DNA of 64,000 bases. Source: Chitinophaga sp. 180180018-3 (GTDB lineage Bacteria; Bacteroidota; Bacteroidia; Chitinophagales; Chitinophagaceae). The DNA lies in contig NZ_CP140772.1 in the NCBI RefSeq assembly GCF_037893185.1, positions 4,216,001 to 4,280,000 of the forward strand, in the 5' to 3' direction. Positions 18,347 to 25,934 of the stretch are shown here, one piece after another; the stretch's first letter is position 1, and every line of letters begins with the position of its first letter. Under the pieces are notes generated by a model that was given only the letters and a program-made list of their open reading frames with translations, searched no databases and was not told where the DNA came from. The position numbers were made by a program, and so were the translations under genes.

Positions 18347-19102
18347 CTAATAGGTAGCCCTTCCTCCAGAGAGATCAAATATGAATCCTGTAGTGAAGCT
18401 CGCTTCGCGTGAAACGATCCAGGTAGCTATAGCCGCTACTTCTTCCACAGTTCCCAGTCTTTTCATCGGGATCTTACTGGTCATATAGGCCAGCTGTTCC
18501 GGCGCAGTATTATCATTAAACGCCGTTTTAATAACTGCCGGGGCCAGCCCGTTTACAGTAATTCCTGTTTCAGCATATTCCTTACCGATGCCTTTTACCA
18601 GGCCAATCACGCCCGCTTTCATGGACGAGTAACCCACCATAAAAGGGTTGCCTTCTTTACCTGCGATAGAAGCGATAAGCAGGATGCGCCCATAGTTCTG
18701 TGGCTCCATGAGGCTCACAGCATATTTGGTTACCAGGAAGGAGCCACGCAGGTTCACCGCATAAATTTTGTCATATGCTTCCACCGGATAGTCAGTGATC
18801 CTGGTGTTGGTGGGCCCTACAATACCAGCGGCGTTGATTACTATTTCCACCTTGCCGCAGGATACTGCTATTTCGTTGAACACCTTTTGCACGGCTGCTT
18901 CATCAGAAACGTCTACTACATGCCCCGATATATCCGGATATAGTGGTTTCATTTCCTGCAACGTACGCTCCAGCATTGAAGCATTGACATCCAGCAGCAC
19001 CACGCGGCCACCTTCTGCTGCAATTCTCTGTGCAATGCCTTTTCCCAGGCCATCTGCGCCTCCTGTGATGACGGCAGTTTGCTGATCAAATCTTTTATTC
19101 AT
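18347..19102 (-). CDS. Short-chain dehydrogenase/reductase (SDR) 2
   Basis: This 251-residue classical SDR has GGADGLGKG near residues 14-22, NAAG near 90, the catalytic SIAGKEGNPFMVGYSSMKAG (Tyr and Lys of YxxxK) and a C-terminal GFIFDLSGGRATY. It is the first gene of the operon and its 5' region holds a 29-bp motif shared with the symporter promoter. In non-phosphorylating sugar pathways one SDR oxidises the sugar and another acts after the dehydratase. That division of labour is inference here. Confidence 0.88.
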   Translation of the reverse strand: MNKRFDQQTAVITGGADGLGKGIAQRIAAEGGRVVLLDVNASMLERTLQEMKPLYPDISGHVVDVSDEAAVQKVFNEIAVSCGKVEIVINAAGIVGPTNTRITDYPVEAYDKIYAVNLRGSFLVTKYAVSLMEPQNYGRILLIASIAGKEGNPFMVGYSSMKAGVIGLVKGIGKEYAETGITVNGLAPAVIKTAFNDNTAPEQLAYMTSKIPMKRLGTVEEVAAIATWIVSREASFTTGFIFDLSGGRATY

Positions 19103-19218
19103 ATAATTTTACTGATTGTGTACCAGGATGGATCCCGGAATGTTCTTATTATGGTTGACCGGATTGCTACTTATTGTATCACTAAATTAGTTTTCATTTA
19201 CAGAAGATTGAAATACCT

Positions 19219-19247
19219 CATTTGCCATTTACTATACAATATTTACA
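19219..19247. promoter_or_regulatory. Regulon operator copy 1 (SDR operon / AraC gene)
   Basis: This 29-bp element lies between the divergent SDR operon and the AraC gene. On the minus strand it starts TGTAAATATTGTATAG and ends TGGCAAATG. It matches the element at 24108-24136 at 26 of 29 positions. GTAAAT occurs twice, 14 bases apart, as expected of direct half-sites for an AraC-type protein. Confidence 0.65.
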
Positions 19248-19299
19248 TCTGTTTATTCTTTTTTATAAAAGACTGTAATTAAAGAATTAAATTGGTGAT

Positions 19300-20181
19300 A
19301 TGAAAAGCATCTTTCAACACCAGGCGTCTGCAGAAGGTATGAGTTTTGTCGTGAAAGAGTACTACCAGACTCATTTTACTTCTCCCTTTCACTTCCATGA
19401 TTCCTACGAACTGATACTGATCGCCAAAAGTTATGGGAAATTGTATGCAGGTAATAAGGTACTAAACTTTAATGAAGGAGAAGTATTTCTGTTTGGGCCG
19501 GGTTTTGCTCATTGCTTCTATAATGAGAAATCCTTTATAGCATCTGGTCAGGCGGCACATGCTATTGTATTATTTTTTAAAGAAGACTTTCTTGGCAAGG
19601 ATTTTTTCCAGGCCGGGGAGCTGGCCAGGATCCGGGAATTACTGCAGCGGTCGGAACATGGACTGAAACTGGAAACAGATGATCTGATCCGCTCTTATTT
19701 CTATCAGCTCACCGGTTGCAAAGATATGCACGCGCTCCTCTTATTGTTGCAGCTGCTGCATCAGTTATCCGGCCTGAAGAAAAGCGAGGTCGCTTATATC
19801 AACAAAACTATTCCCAGGTTATTTGCCGGCAGCAGTGATGCCAGCAAGCTGGAAAGCGTTTTTAAATATGTAATGGATAATTTCCGGGAAGAAATCAGCA
19901 GTAAGGAAGCCGCCTCACTGGCATGCATGAACGAAGCTGCCTTTTGCCGGTACTTTAAGCGGCGAACCGACAAAACATTCTCTCAATTTGTGAATCATGT
20001 GCGCATCACGCACAGCATGCGGCTGTTGCTGGAAAATGACCTGCCGATTACAAGTATCTGCTTTGAATGCGGATATGGCAATATTTCTTACTTCAACCGG
20101 CAATTTAAGGCCATCACCGGTAAAACGCCCTTTGAATACCGCAATATCCATGCTCCCCGGGAAGCTGACCTGCTGGAATAG
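19300..20181 (+). CDS. AraC-family regulator with cupin sensor domain
   Basis: This 293-residue protein has an N-terminal cupin-like ligand domain with HFTSPFHFHDSYELILI and the second motif FNEGEVFLFGPGFAHCF. The C-terminal AraC DNA-binding domain spans ~residues 185-285 (SSKEAASLACMNEAAFCRYFKRR; PITSICFECGYGNISYFNRQFKAITGKTPFEYR). It is divergent from the SDR operon and convergent with the dehydratase gene, nine bases apart. The repeated operator at 19219, 21967 and 24108 suggests it controls itself, the SDR operon, the dehydratase and the symporter. The inducer is presumably the transported sugar or its acid. Confidence 0.9.
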   Translation: MKSIFQHQASAEGMSFVVKEYYQTHFTSPFHFHDSYELILIAKSYGKLYAGNKVLNFNEGEVFLFGPGFAHCFYNEKSFIASGQAAHAIVLFFKEDFLGKDFFQAGELARIRELLQRSEHGLKLETDDLIRSYFYQLTGCKDMHALLLLLQLLHQLSGLKKSEVAYINKTIPRLFAGSSDASKLESVFKYVMDNFREEISSKEAASLACMNEAAFCRYFKRRTDKTFSQFVNHVRITHSMRLLLENDLPITSICFECGYGNISYFNRQFKAITGKTPFEYRNIHAPREADLLE

Positions 20182-20190
20182 CAGCCTGTG

Positions 20191-21915
20191 CTAATGCGAA
20201 TCGCGGGCCACTTCACTACCCGACATACCTTTCAGAAAGTCAAAATCGGCCCCCAAATGAGCTTGCTCCACGTGTTGCTGATACAAATACGTATATCCCC
20301 TTCCGTTAGCCGGTTGTGTGACTTCCTGCCGCGTCCTGCGTTGAGCGATTTCTATTTCCGACAAATGCACATGCAGGGATCTTCCGGCTACATCCAGCGT
20401 AATCAGATCCCCGTTTCTCACTAATCCCAATAATCCGCCTATGGCGGCTTCGGGCGATACATGCAGCACTACTGTACCAAAGCCGGTTCCGCTCATCCTG
20501 CCATCAGAAATACGCACCATATCTGTTACCCCTTTTTCCAGCAGCTTCCGGGGAATGCCCATATTACCCACTTCCGGCATGCCGGGATATCCTTTGGGCC
20601 CTACGTTTTTCAGCACCAGCACACTGTTCTCATCTACCTCCAGGGCAGGATCATCAATACGGGCTTTGTAATCTTCGATATTTTCAAATACTACCGCTTT
20701 GCCGGTATGCTGCATAAGCCGGTCACTGGCAGCAGATGGCTTGATCACCGCACCATCTTTACATAAGTTACCCTTCAATACTAATATGCCGGAAAGCGCG
20801 TTGAACGGCTCTTTTACGGTTGTTATCACATCCCGGTTGTAACAGGCTGCCTCCCGATAGTTCTGTGCAATTGTACATCCATTCACAGTCATAGTATTCC
20901 TGTTCAGCAAATGATCCAGCTCTTTCATCACCGCCGGCAGTCCGCCTGCATAATACAGATCTTCCATAAAATATTTTCCGGAAGGCTGCAAATTCGCGAT
21001 CAGTGGGATACCGGCGCTGACTCTTTCGAAATCGTCGAGCGACAGCGTTACACCAATACGGCCGGCAATAGCCATCAGGTGAATGATAAAATTCGTAGAG
21101 CCGCCAATAGCTGTATTAACCATAATAGCATTTTCAAATGCCTGTTTGGTAAGTATGGAAGATAACGTGCGCTGTGTTTTTACCATTTCAACGATATGCA
21201 TACCAGAAAGATGCGCCAGTGTTTTCCTTCCCGCATCTGCGGCGGGGATGGCTGCATTGCCGGGGAGCGACAAGCCCAATGACTCTACCATGGCGGCCAT
21301 TGTGGAAGCCGTTCCCATCACCGCGCAATGCCCGGCACTACGACACATACCGGCTTCAGCAGCCATGAGCTCTTCCTGCGACATCCTTCCTGCCCTGTGC
21401 AGCTCACTGAAACGCCAGATATCGGAGGTGCCGATTTCCACGCCTCTGTGGCGGCCGGTAAGCATAGGTCCGCCCGATACTACGATTGCAGGCAGATCCA
21501 CACTACAGGCGCCCATTACCAATGCCGGTGTGGTTTTATCACAACCGCACAACAGCACTACGCCATCCACCGGATTGGCCCGGATGGATTCTTCCACGTC
21601 CATACTTACCAGGTTACGATATAGCATGGCAGTAGGCTTCATCAACGTTTCGCCCAGCGACATTACCGGGAATTCTACCGGAAAGCCGCCTGCTTCATAA
21701 ATACCATTTTTTACTGCAACTGCCAATTCCCGGAAATGGCCATTACAAGGCGTTAATTCCGACCAGGTATTGCAGATGCCTATTACGGGCCTGTTTTGAA
21801 AAAGATGAGCCGGACGGCCCTGATTCTTCATCCAGGCACGGTAAATAAACCCATCCTTCCCCTGCCGCCCGAACCAACGGCTGCTTCTTAATACTGAATG
21901 TTCCATGATCATCAT
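20191..21915 (-). CDS. IlvD/Edd-family dehydratase, sugar-acid dehydratase type
   Basis: This 574-residue [2Fe-2S] dehydratase has the three cluster cysteines in VIGICNTWSE (C48), CGCDKTTPAL (C125) and SAGHCAVMGTAST (C197), counted from the first ATG. The body and the C-terminal signature HLGADFDFLKG...RDSH follow L-arabinonate/D-xylonate dehydratases closely and biosynthetic IlvD less. It removes water from a sugar acid to give a 2-keto-3-deoxy acid. ATGs at 21915, 21912 and 21906 are all possible starts. Operator copy 2 lies ~52 bases upstream. The substrate (pentonate, hexonate or deoxyhexonate) remains open. Confidence 0.9.
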   Translation of the reverse strand: MMIMEHSVLRSSRWFGRQGKDGFIYRAWMKNQGRPAHLFQNRPVIGICNTWSELTPCNGHFRELAVAVKNGIYEAGGFPVEFPVMSLGETLMKPTAMLYRNLVSMDVEESIRANPVDGVVLLCGCDKTTPALVMGACSVDLPAIVVSGGPMLTGRHRGVEIGTSDIWRFSELHRAGRMSQEELMAAEAGMCRSAGHCAVMGTASTMAAMVESLGLSLPGNAAIPAADAGRKTLAHLSGMHIVEMVKTQRTLSSILTKQAFENAIMVNTAIGGSTNFIIHLMAIAGRIGVTLSLDDFERVSAGIPLIANLQPSGKYFMEDLYYAGGLPAVMKELDHLLNRNTMTVNGCTIAQNYREAACYNRDVITTVKEPFNALSGILVLKGNLCKDGAVIKPSAASDRLMQHTGKAVVFENIEDYKARIDDPALEVDENSVLVLKNVGPKGYPGMPEVGNMGIPRKLLEKGVTDMVRISDGRMSGTGFGTVVLHVSPEAAIGGLLGLVRNGDLITLDVAGRSLHVHLSEIEIAQRRTRQEVTQPANGRGYTYLYQQHVEQAHLGADFDFLKGMSGSEVARDSH

Positions 21916-21966
21916 TACTACGGCAACGTACGCAGCCGGTTACTTTTTGTGATTATTTACTTCTTC

Positions 21967-21982
21967 CTATACAATATTTACA
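21967..21982. promoter_or_regulatory. Regulon operator copy 2 (dehydratase promoter)
   Basis: The minus strand reads TGTAAATATTGTATAG, identical over 16 bases to copy 1. The second GTAAAT half-site follows 21 bases after the first instead of 14, because seven extra bases separate the halves. It sits directly after the stop of the decayed gene and ~52 bases before the dehydratase ATG. Confidence 0.6.
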
Positions 21983-21986
21983 TTAC

Positions 21987-22329
21987 TCATTGCTTTACTA
22001 ACCGGCGTGTTACTTTTTTATTTCCATCCACCACCTCCAACAGGTAAACCCCGGCTGGTACACTATAAAATACCAAAATAAGTACCATCAGATAATGTTA
22101 CATACCAGTCGCCATTGTTGAAATAAGCCACCGCATCGTCTTTACCATCTCCATTTACATCTTTCAGGAAAAAACGGGAAGCCCCCACACCTACGCCCTG
22201 TAAGCGTTTGTAAGGCCTTTCTTTAGCAAAAATAGTAGTGTAGAAAATACCGGCATTTTTCTGCGCCCGTACTATCTGTGGCAGGAATAGCGCTGCGCAC
22301 CAACAAGTAAACAGTAAAATTGTTTTCAT
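21987..22329 (-). pseudogene. Decayed FG-GAP protein gene with T9SS sorting-tail remnant
   Basis: From the ATG at 22329 there is a signal peptide (MKTILLFTCWCAALFLPQIVRAQ) and a single FG-GAP-like calcium loop (DVNGDGKDDAVAYF). The frame then stops at 22063 after only 88 residues. Directly beyond, in the +1 frame, the DNA encodes VPAGVYLLEVVDGNKKV and a basic end finishing in LVKQ at 21987, a classic end of a T9SS C-terminal sorting domain. The middle of a larger secreted protein has evidently been lost and the join is out of frame. The symporter stop is 26 bases upstream, so it may once have been in that operon. Confidence 0.75.
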
Positions 22330-22355
22330 AAAGGGAACATTTGATGGATACACTT

Positions 22356-24026
22356 CTACCAGAAAACCGAGTATAATGCAATTAATATCCCGCAAATAAT
22401 CATTGCACCAGCAATGAATCCGGGAGTAGCGACGAACATGCGCTTATCCACGTCCATACTTTTTATCTGTGTCGCATCTTTCTTTCCATATATACTGATA
22501 AAATACATGACTATTATGCAAAGTATAAATACAATACCCATCCTGTCCATGAAAGGAATTTCCCAGATACCTTTCTCATTCATCACCGCCAATCCTGCCC
22601 GGGAGAGAAAGGAAAGATTTGCAAATGCCGGCAGGAACTTAAACAATACGGACAGGATAAACCCTCCAATAGTAGCGAACAGGGCAGCTTTGGCAGTTGT
22701 CTTTTTCCAGAAGAATCCTAATATAAACATGGCAAAAATGCCGGGCGATACGAAACCTGTATACTCCTGTATATATTGAAAACCGCCTTTTTTGTCGATG
22801 CCCATATGCGGAGCGATGATCACCGCGATGAGTGTACCGGCGAGTACTGTCATCTTTCCCGTAAATACCAGTTCACGTTCTGAGGCGTCGGGTCTTATCA
22901 CCTTTTTGTAAATATCCAGGGTAAAGATGGTAGCGATACTGTTGATTTTTCCCGCCAGCGAAGCCACCACCGCAGCAGTCAGCGCGGCGAATGACAATCC
23001 TTTTAATCCGGTGGGCAATATATTCAGTAATACCGGATATGCCCGATCGGGGTTAACTTCTCCGTTTGTTGTCATCAGCGTTTTAAAATCCGCGCCCTGA
23101 TACAAAACAAAAGCGGCAATACCAGGCAACACTACAATCAATGGCATCAACAATTTCAGAAAGGCGGCAAATAAAATTCCATTGCGGGCCGTAGGCAAAT
23201 CGGCGCCCAATGCACGCTGGGTGATATATTGATTACATCCCCAGTAGTTGAGGTTAGCAATCCATAAACCGCCTATGAGCACGCTCAGGCCGGGGAGATC
23301 AGCATAGCCGGGATGACCTTTCGATAAGATCATATGAAAGTGATCACCGGCGTTTTCTTTCATCTTTATAAAACCTTGTAACAATCCTGCTGAGCCATAA
23401 TGCTCAGCTACGAGATTCAGTGCCAGATAAGTGGTAGCAAGTCCTCCCAGTACTAAAAAAAACACCTGCATTACATCGGTGTATCCGATTACTTTCATGC
23501 CGCCCAGGGCAATCACTACCGCAAATATTGCAAGCCCGCCCATACAGGCATGCAGATTTATACCGGAAATACTATTAATAGCCAGTGCTCCCAGGTATAG
23601 AATAGAAGTCAGATTTACTACTATATACAATAACAACCAGAATACTGCCATGATCATGCTCACCGTTTCATTATACCTGCTACGCAGGAACTGTGGCATT
23701 GTATATATTTTATTTTTCAGGTAGACAGGAATAAAAAAAACTGCGACTATGATCAGTGTCAGGGCCGACATCCATTCATAGCTGGCAATGGCCAGACCAA
23801 TCTTAAATCCTGATCCGCTCATGCCTATGAACTGTTCGGCAGAGATATTGGAAGCGATCAATGAAGCTCCGATGGCCCACCAGGTAAGAGACCCTTCGGC
23901 GAGGAAATAATCGTTTACACCGATGACTGCCGGGCTTCTTCGTTTGTATACCCACCAGCCATACAGCGATACTACAATAAAATAGATCAGAAAAACAACG
24001 TAGTCGTACTGCGAAAGTGTATCCAT
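22356..24026 (-). CDS. Sodium:solute symporter (SSS/SLC5 family), sugar-type
   Basis: This 556-residue protein has about 14 hydrophobic helices. It carries SSS-family signatures such as YFLAEGSLTWWAIGASLIASNISAEQFIGMSG near the N-terminus and GLWIANLNYWGCNQYITQRALGA in the middle, as in bacterial SGLT-like sugar transporters. It should import a sugar or sugar acid with sodium across the inner membrane. Operator copy 3 lies 82-110 bases upstream, which ties it to the neighbouring AraC, SDR and dehydratase genes. The substrate is unknown. Confidence 0.9.
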   Translation of the reverse strand: MDTLSQYDYVVFLIYFIVVSLYGWWVYKRRSPAVIGVNDYFLAEGSLTWWAIGASLIASNISAEQFIGMSGSGFKIGLAIASYEWMSALTLIIVAVFFIPVYLKNKIYTMPQFLRSRYNETVSMIMAVFWLLLYIVVNLTSILYLGALAINSISGINLHACMGGLAIFAVVIALGGMKVIGYTDVMQVFFLVLGGLATTYLALNLVAEHYGSAGLLQGFIKMKENAGDHFHMILSKGHPGYADLPGLSVLIGGLWIANLNYWGCNQYITQRALGADLPTARNGILFAAFLKLLMPLIVVLPGIAAFVLYQGADFKTLMTTNGEVNPDRAYPVLLNILPTGLKGLSFAALTAAVVASLAGKINSIATIFTLDIYKKVIRPDASERELVFTGKMTVLAGTLIAVIIAPHMGIDKKGGFQYIQEYTGFVSPGIFAMFILGFFWKKTTAKAALFATIGGFILSVLFKFLPAFANLSFLSRAGLAVMNEKGIWEIPFMDRMGIVFILCIIVMYFISIYGKKDATQIKSMDVDKRMFVATPGFIAGAMIICGILIALYSVFW

Positions 24027-24107
24027 TTTTCAGCGTGGAATAATACTTTATGTATAATTCTTTATGCCGACTAAGTTATTACAAGCATTTAGCTAAGGAA
24101 AACATTG

Positions 24108-24136
24108 CATTTGCCAATTATGATACAATATTTACA
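24108..24136. promoter_or_regulatory. Regulon operator copy 3 (symporter promoter)
   Basis: This 29-bp element on the minus strand starts TGTAAATATTGTAT and ends TTGGCAAATG. It matches copy 1 at 26 of 29 positions, far beyond chance for an intergenic region, and is oriented the same way with respect to its minus-strand gene. Confidence 0.65.
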
Positions 24137-24194
24137 GTGGGGTATTTAGAATGCTGGCATTACGCTCCCCTGGGCACTTTCAACTGATGGACCG

Positions 24195-25094
24195 TTAAAG
24201 TGGATCTACAGTAATTCCTTTTTCAGCCAGCTGACTCTTTATTTCTTCAAAGTTATCCGCATAGAAGAGCGTCATCGTTTTCAGGTTTTTGAAATGCCGG
24301 GTATCCTCGAAATTTGTTATGTTAAATGTATCATCTTCGCCGTCCCAAAAACGGAAAACATGGCCGTATATGTCGTTGCCACCGTCTTGTTGTATGTCTG
24401 TTATTTCATCAGCATACTGCGCATCGATTTCCAATGCTTCAAAGTAAGCGGTCACTTCCGGGATAAAGCCATATCCTTCTTTTTCCACGTCTATCTCCCG
24501 CTCCCGGTAGTTCTCTACGAAATCGTAAAGGTCGAATTCCGGTTTCAATAGCTTCTTTTCGTACATCAATTCCTGTATGACAGCCAGTTTAAAATTGAAA
24601 TCGGCGAACTCAATCTTCGCTCCGTTAATTTTTTGATATTGATATTTATCTGAATATACTTTGGGGGGCTCCGGCTCATGATGGCTGATAACGATACTGG
24701 CGATTTCGTTATCTTCAATATCTATCCATACATCAAAATCACCGGCAACCAATGTACCGCTATCGTCATATTTAGAAACTTTCCTTATAGTTTTAATGTG
24801 CTGCTGATAGTACTCCGGATAGTTAGTTCCGTTAATATTAAATTCCAGGGCAAAAAGCGAGGCCGGCGAATAATCAAGATCATGCGGCCTGATAAAAAGT
24901 GCCAGGCTTTCTGCCACTTTTCCTTTCTTAGAAAAGGCCACCAGGCCGGTTTGATCCCAGGTATAAATGTGGTTATATTTCTTTTGGGCATACCTGGCCT
25001 CTCCCAACAATGTTTTCAGCTGCTGAATATCAACGGGGAAATGTATTTCGGCTCCGTTAATAAGTAATTGGTTTCCGGCGATTGCTATCTCCAT
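24195..25094 (-). CDS. Cytoplasmic protein of unknown function (DUF6892-like C-terminal half)
   Basis: This 299-residue acidic protein lacks signal peptide and membrane segments. The N-terminal ~130 residues form a beta-rich part (MEIAIAGNQLLINGAEIHFPV; HIYTWDQTGLVAFSKKGKV). The C-terminal part (FADFNFKLAVIQELMYEKKLLKPEFDLYDFVENY) resembles DUF6892 as I recall it; this is tentative. It ends in a leucine-repeat-like stretch. No catalytic motif is evident. A 22-bp inverted repeat stands 22 bases upstream of the ATG and is a likely operator. Confidence 0.55.
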   Translation of the reverse strand: MEIAIAGNQLLINGAEIHFPVDIQQLKTLLGEARYAQKKYNHIYTWDQTGLVAFSKKGKVAESLALFIRPHDLDYSPASLFALEFNINGTNYPEYYQQHIKTIRKVSKYDDSGTLVAGDFDVWIDIEDNEIASIVISHHEPEPPKVYSDKYQYQKINGAKIEFADFNFKLAVIQELMYEKKLLKPEFDLYDFVENYREREIDVEKEGYGFIPEVTAYFEALEIDAQYADEITDIQQDGGNDIYGHVFRFWDGEDDTFNITNFEDTRHFKNLKTMTLFYADNFEEIKSQLAEKGITVDPL

Positions 25095-25115
25095 AACTTC
25101 TTCCTGTTTTTAATT

Positions 25116-25137
25116 TTCAAATGTAACTACATTTGAA
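25116..25137. promoter_or_regulatory. 22-bp inverted repeat upstream of the 299-residue protein gene
   Basis: Arms TTCAAATGTA and TACATTTGAA are perfectly complementary around two bases. It lies between the GLPGLI stop (25147) and the ATG at 25094. No T-run follows on either strand, so an operator is more likely than a terminator. Confidence 0.5.
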
Positions 25138-25146
25138 GACATCGCC

Positions 25147-25929
25147 CTACAGATCCATGAAAAACTGTACCCAGGGAGATGTCAGCCCAAACTGCTTCAG
25201 CATTTTTGCAGTGAGGGCATTGAACTCCTTATTGGTGACAGGAGCCCCCTTGCCGGGAAGCGGGATCTTCCACTTCGCGGGAGCAGTATCCATACCTGTA
25301 ACGCTTTGGGCGAAGATGGTGATGTGCTCATGAGGAATGGCCACGCCCAGTATCATACCCGGTAGCCCGTTGAACGACTCCGGCCCGCCCTGGGTTGGGA
25401 TTTCGTCTGTATAAAAAGCTACTACATAAATAGAATCAAAGAACAATGCATTAGCGCGACGACATTCATACCCGGCAATTTCCCTGGTTTCATCTGTCAG
25501 CTTCCAGCGGATTTTTTTTGTGGAATCTTTAACAAAATAGGATTTCTCGAAAGCCTGCTTCTCTGTATTCACTTCATTTGTTTCGAAATTGCTGTATATG
25601 CTGTTCTTATATGCTACCGGAACAGGAAATGTTTTCGAGTACTCAATATTGGAATTCGCAGGCTCATAGAGGCTATGCATAGGATCGAAGTACAGGTTAA
25701 AGCTATCCGCCCAGAATTGAGGCGACGAGCTCCTGTATTGCTGCATAAAAGTATTTAACTGCTCCTCCGTCATTGTTCTGGTTTCACCTAAAAATATCCG
25801 CATCGTTGCGAAGGTATTTATCTTCCTTTCAAAAGTAATCCTGCCGCTTTTTATAAACGTTGCCTGTTGCGCATAAGCAGCACAACTACCCATCAGCGTG
25901 ATCAATATAAAAACTATTCGTTTCATCAT
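25147..25929 (-). CDS. GLPGLI-family secreted protein
   Basis: This 260-residue protein has a signal peptide (MMKRIVFILITLMGSCAAYAQ). It carries the family hallmark near residue 195, here FNGLPGMILGV, preceded by ETREIAGYECRRANAL (with the conserved Gly-Tyr-x-Cys) and FYTDEIP. GLPGLI proteins are envelope proteins of unknown biochemical role in Bacteroidota and often lie beside a barrel receptor. Here the gene starts five bases after the receptor stop at 25935, so the two form a translationally close pair. Confidence 0.85.
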   Translation of the reverse strand: MMKRIVFILITLMGSCAAYAQQATFIKSGRITFERKINTFATMRIFLGETRTMTEEQLNTFMQQYRSSSPQFWADSFNLYFDPMHSLYEPANSNIEYSKTFPVPVAYKNSIYSNFETNEVNTEKQAFEKSYFVKDSTKKIRWKLTDETREIAGYECRRANALFFDSIYVVAFYTDEIPTQGGPESFNGLPGMILGVAIPHEHITIFAQSVTGMDTAPAKWKIPLPGKGAPVTNKEFNALTAKMLKQFGLTSPWVQFFMDL

Positions 25930-25934
25930 TCTCT

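Noticed and set aside
25116..25137. Inverted repeat as terminator of the GLPGLI gene
   Set aside because: No T-run follows on the transcribed side and the arms are AT-rich, so an operator is more likely.
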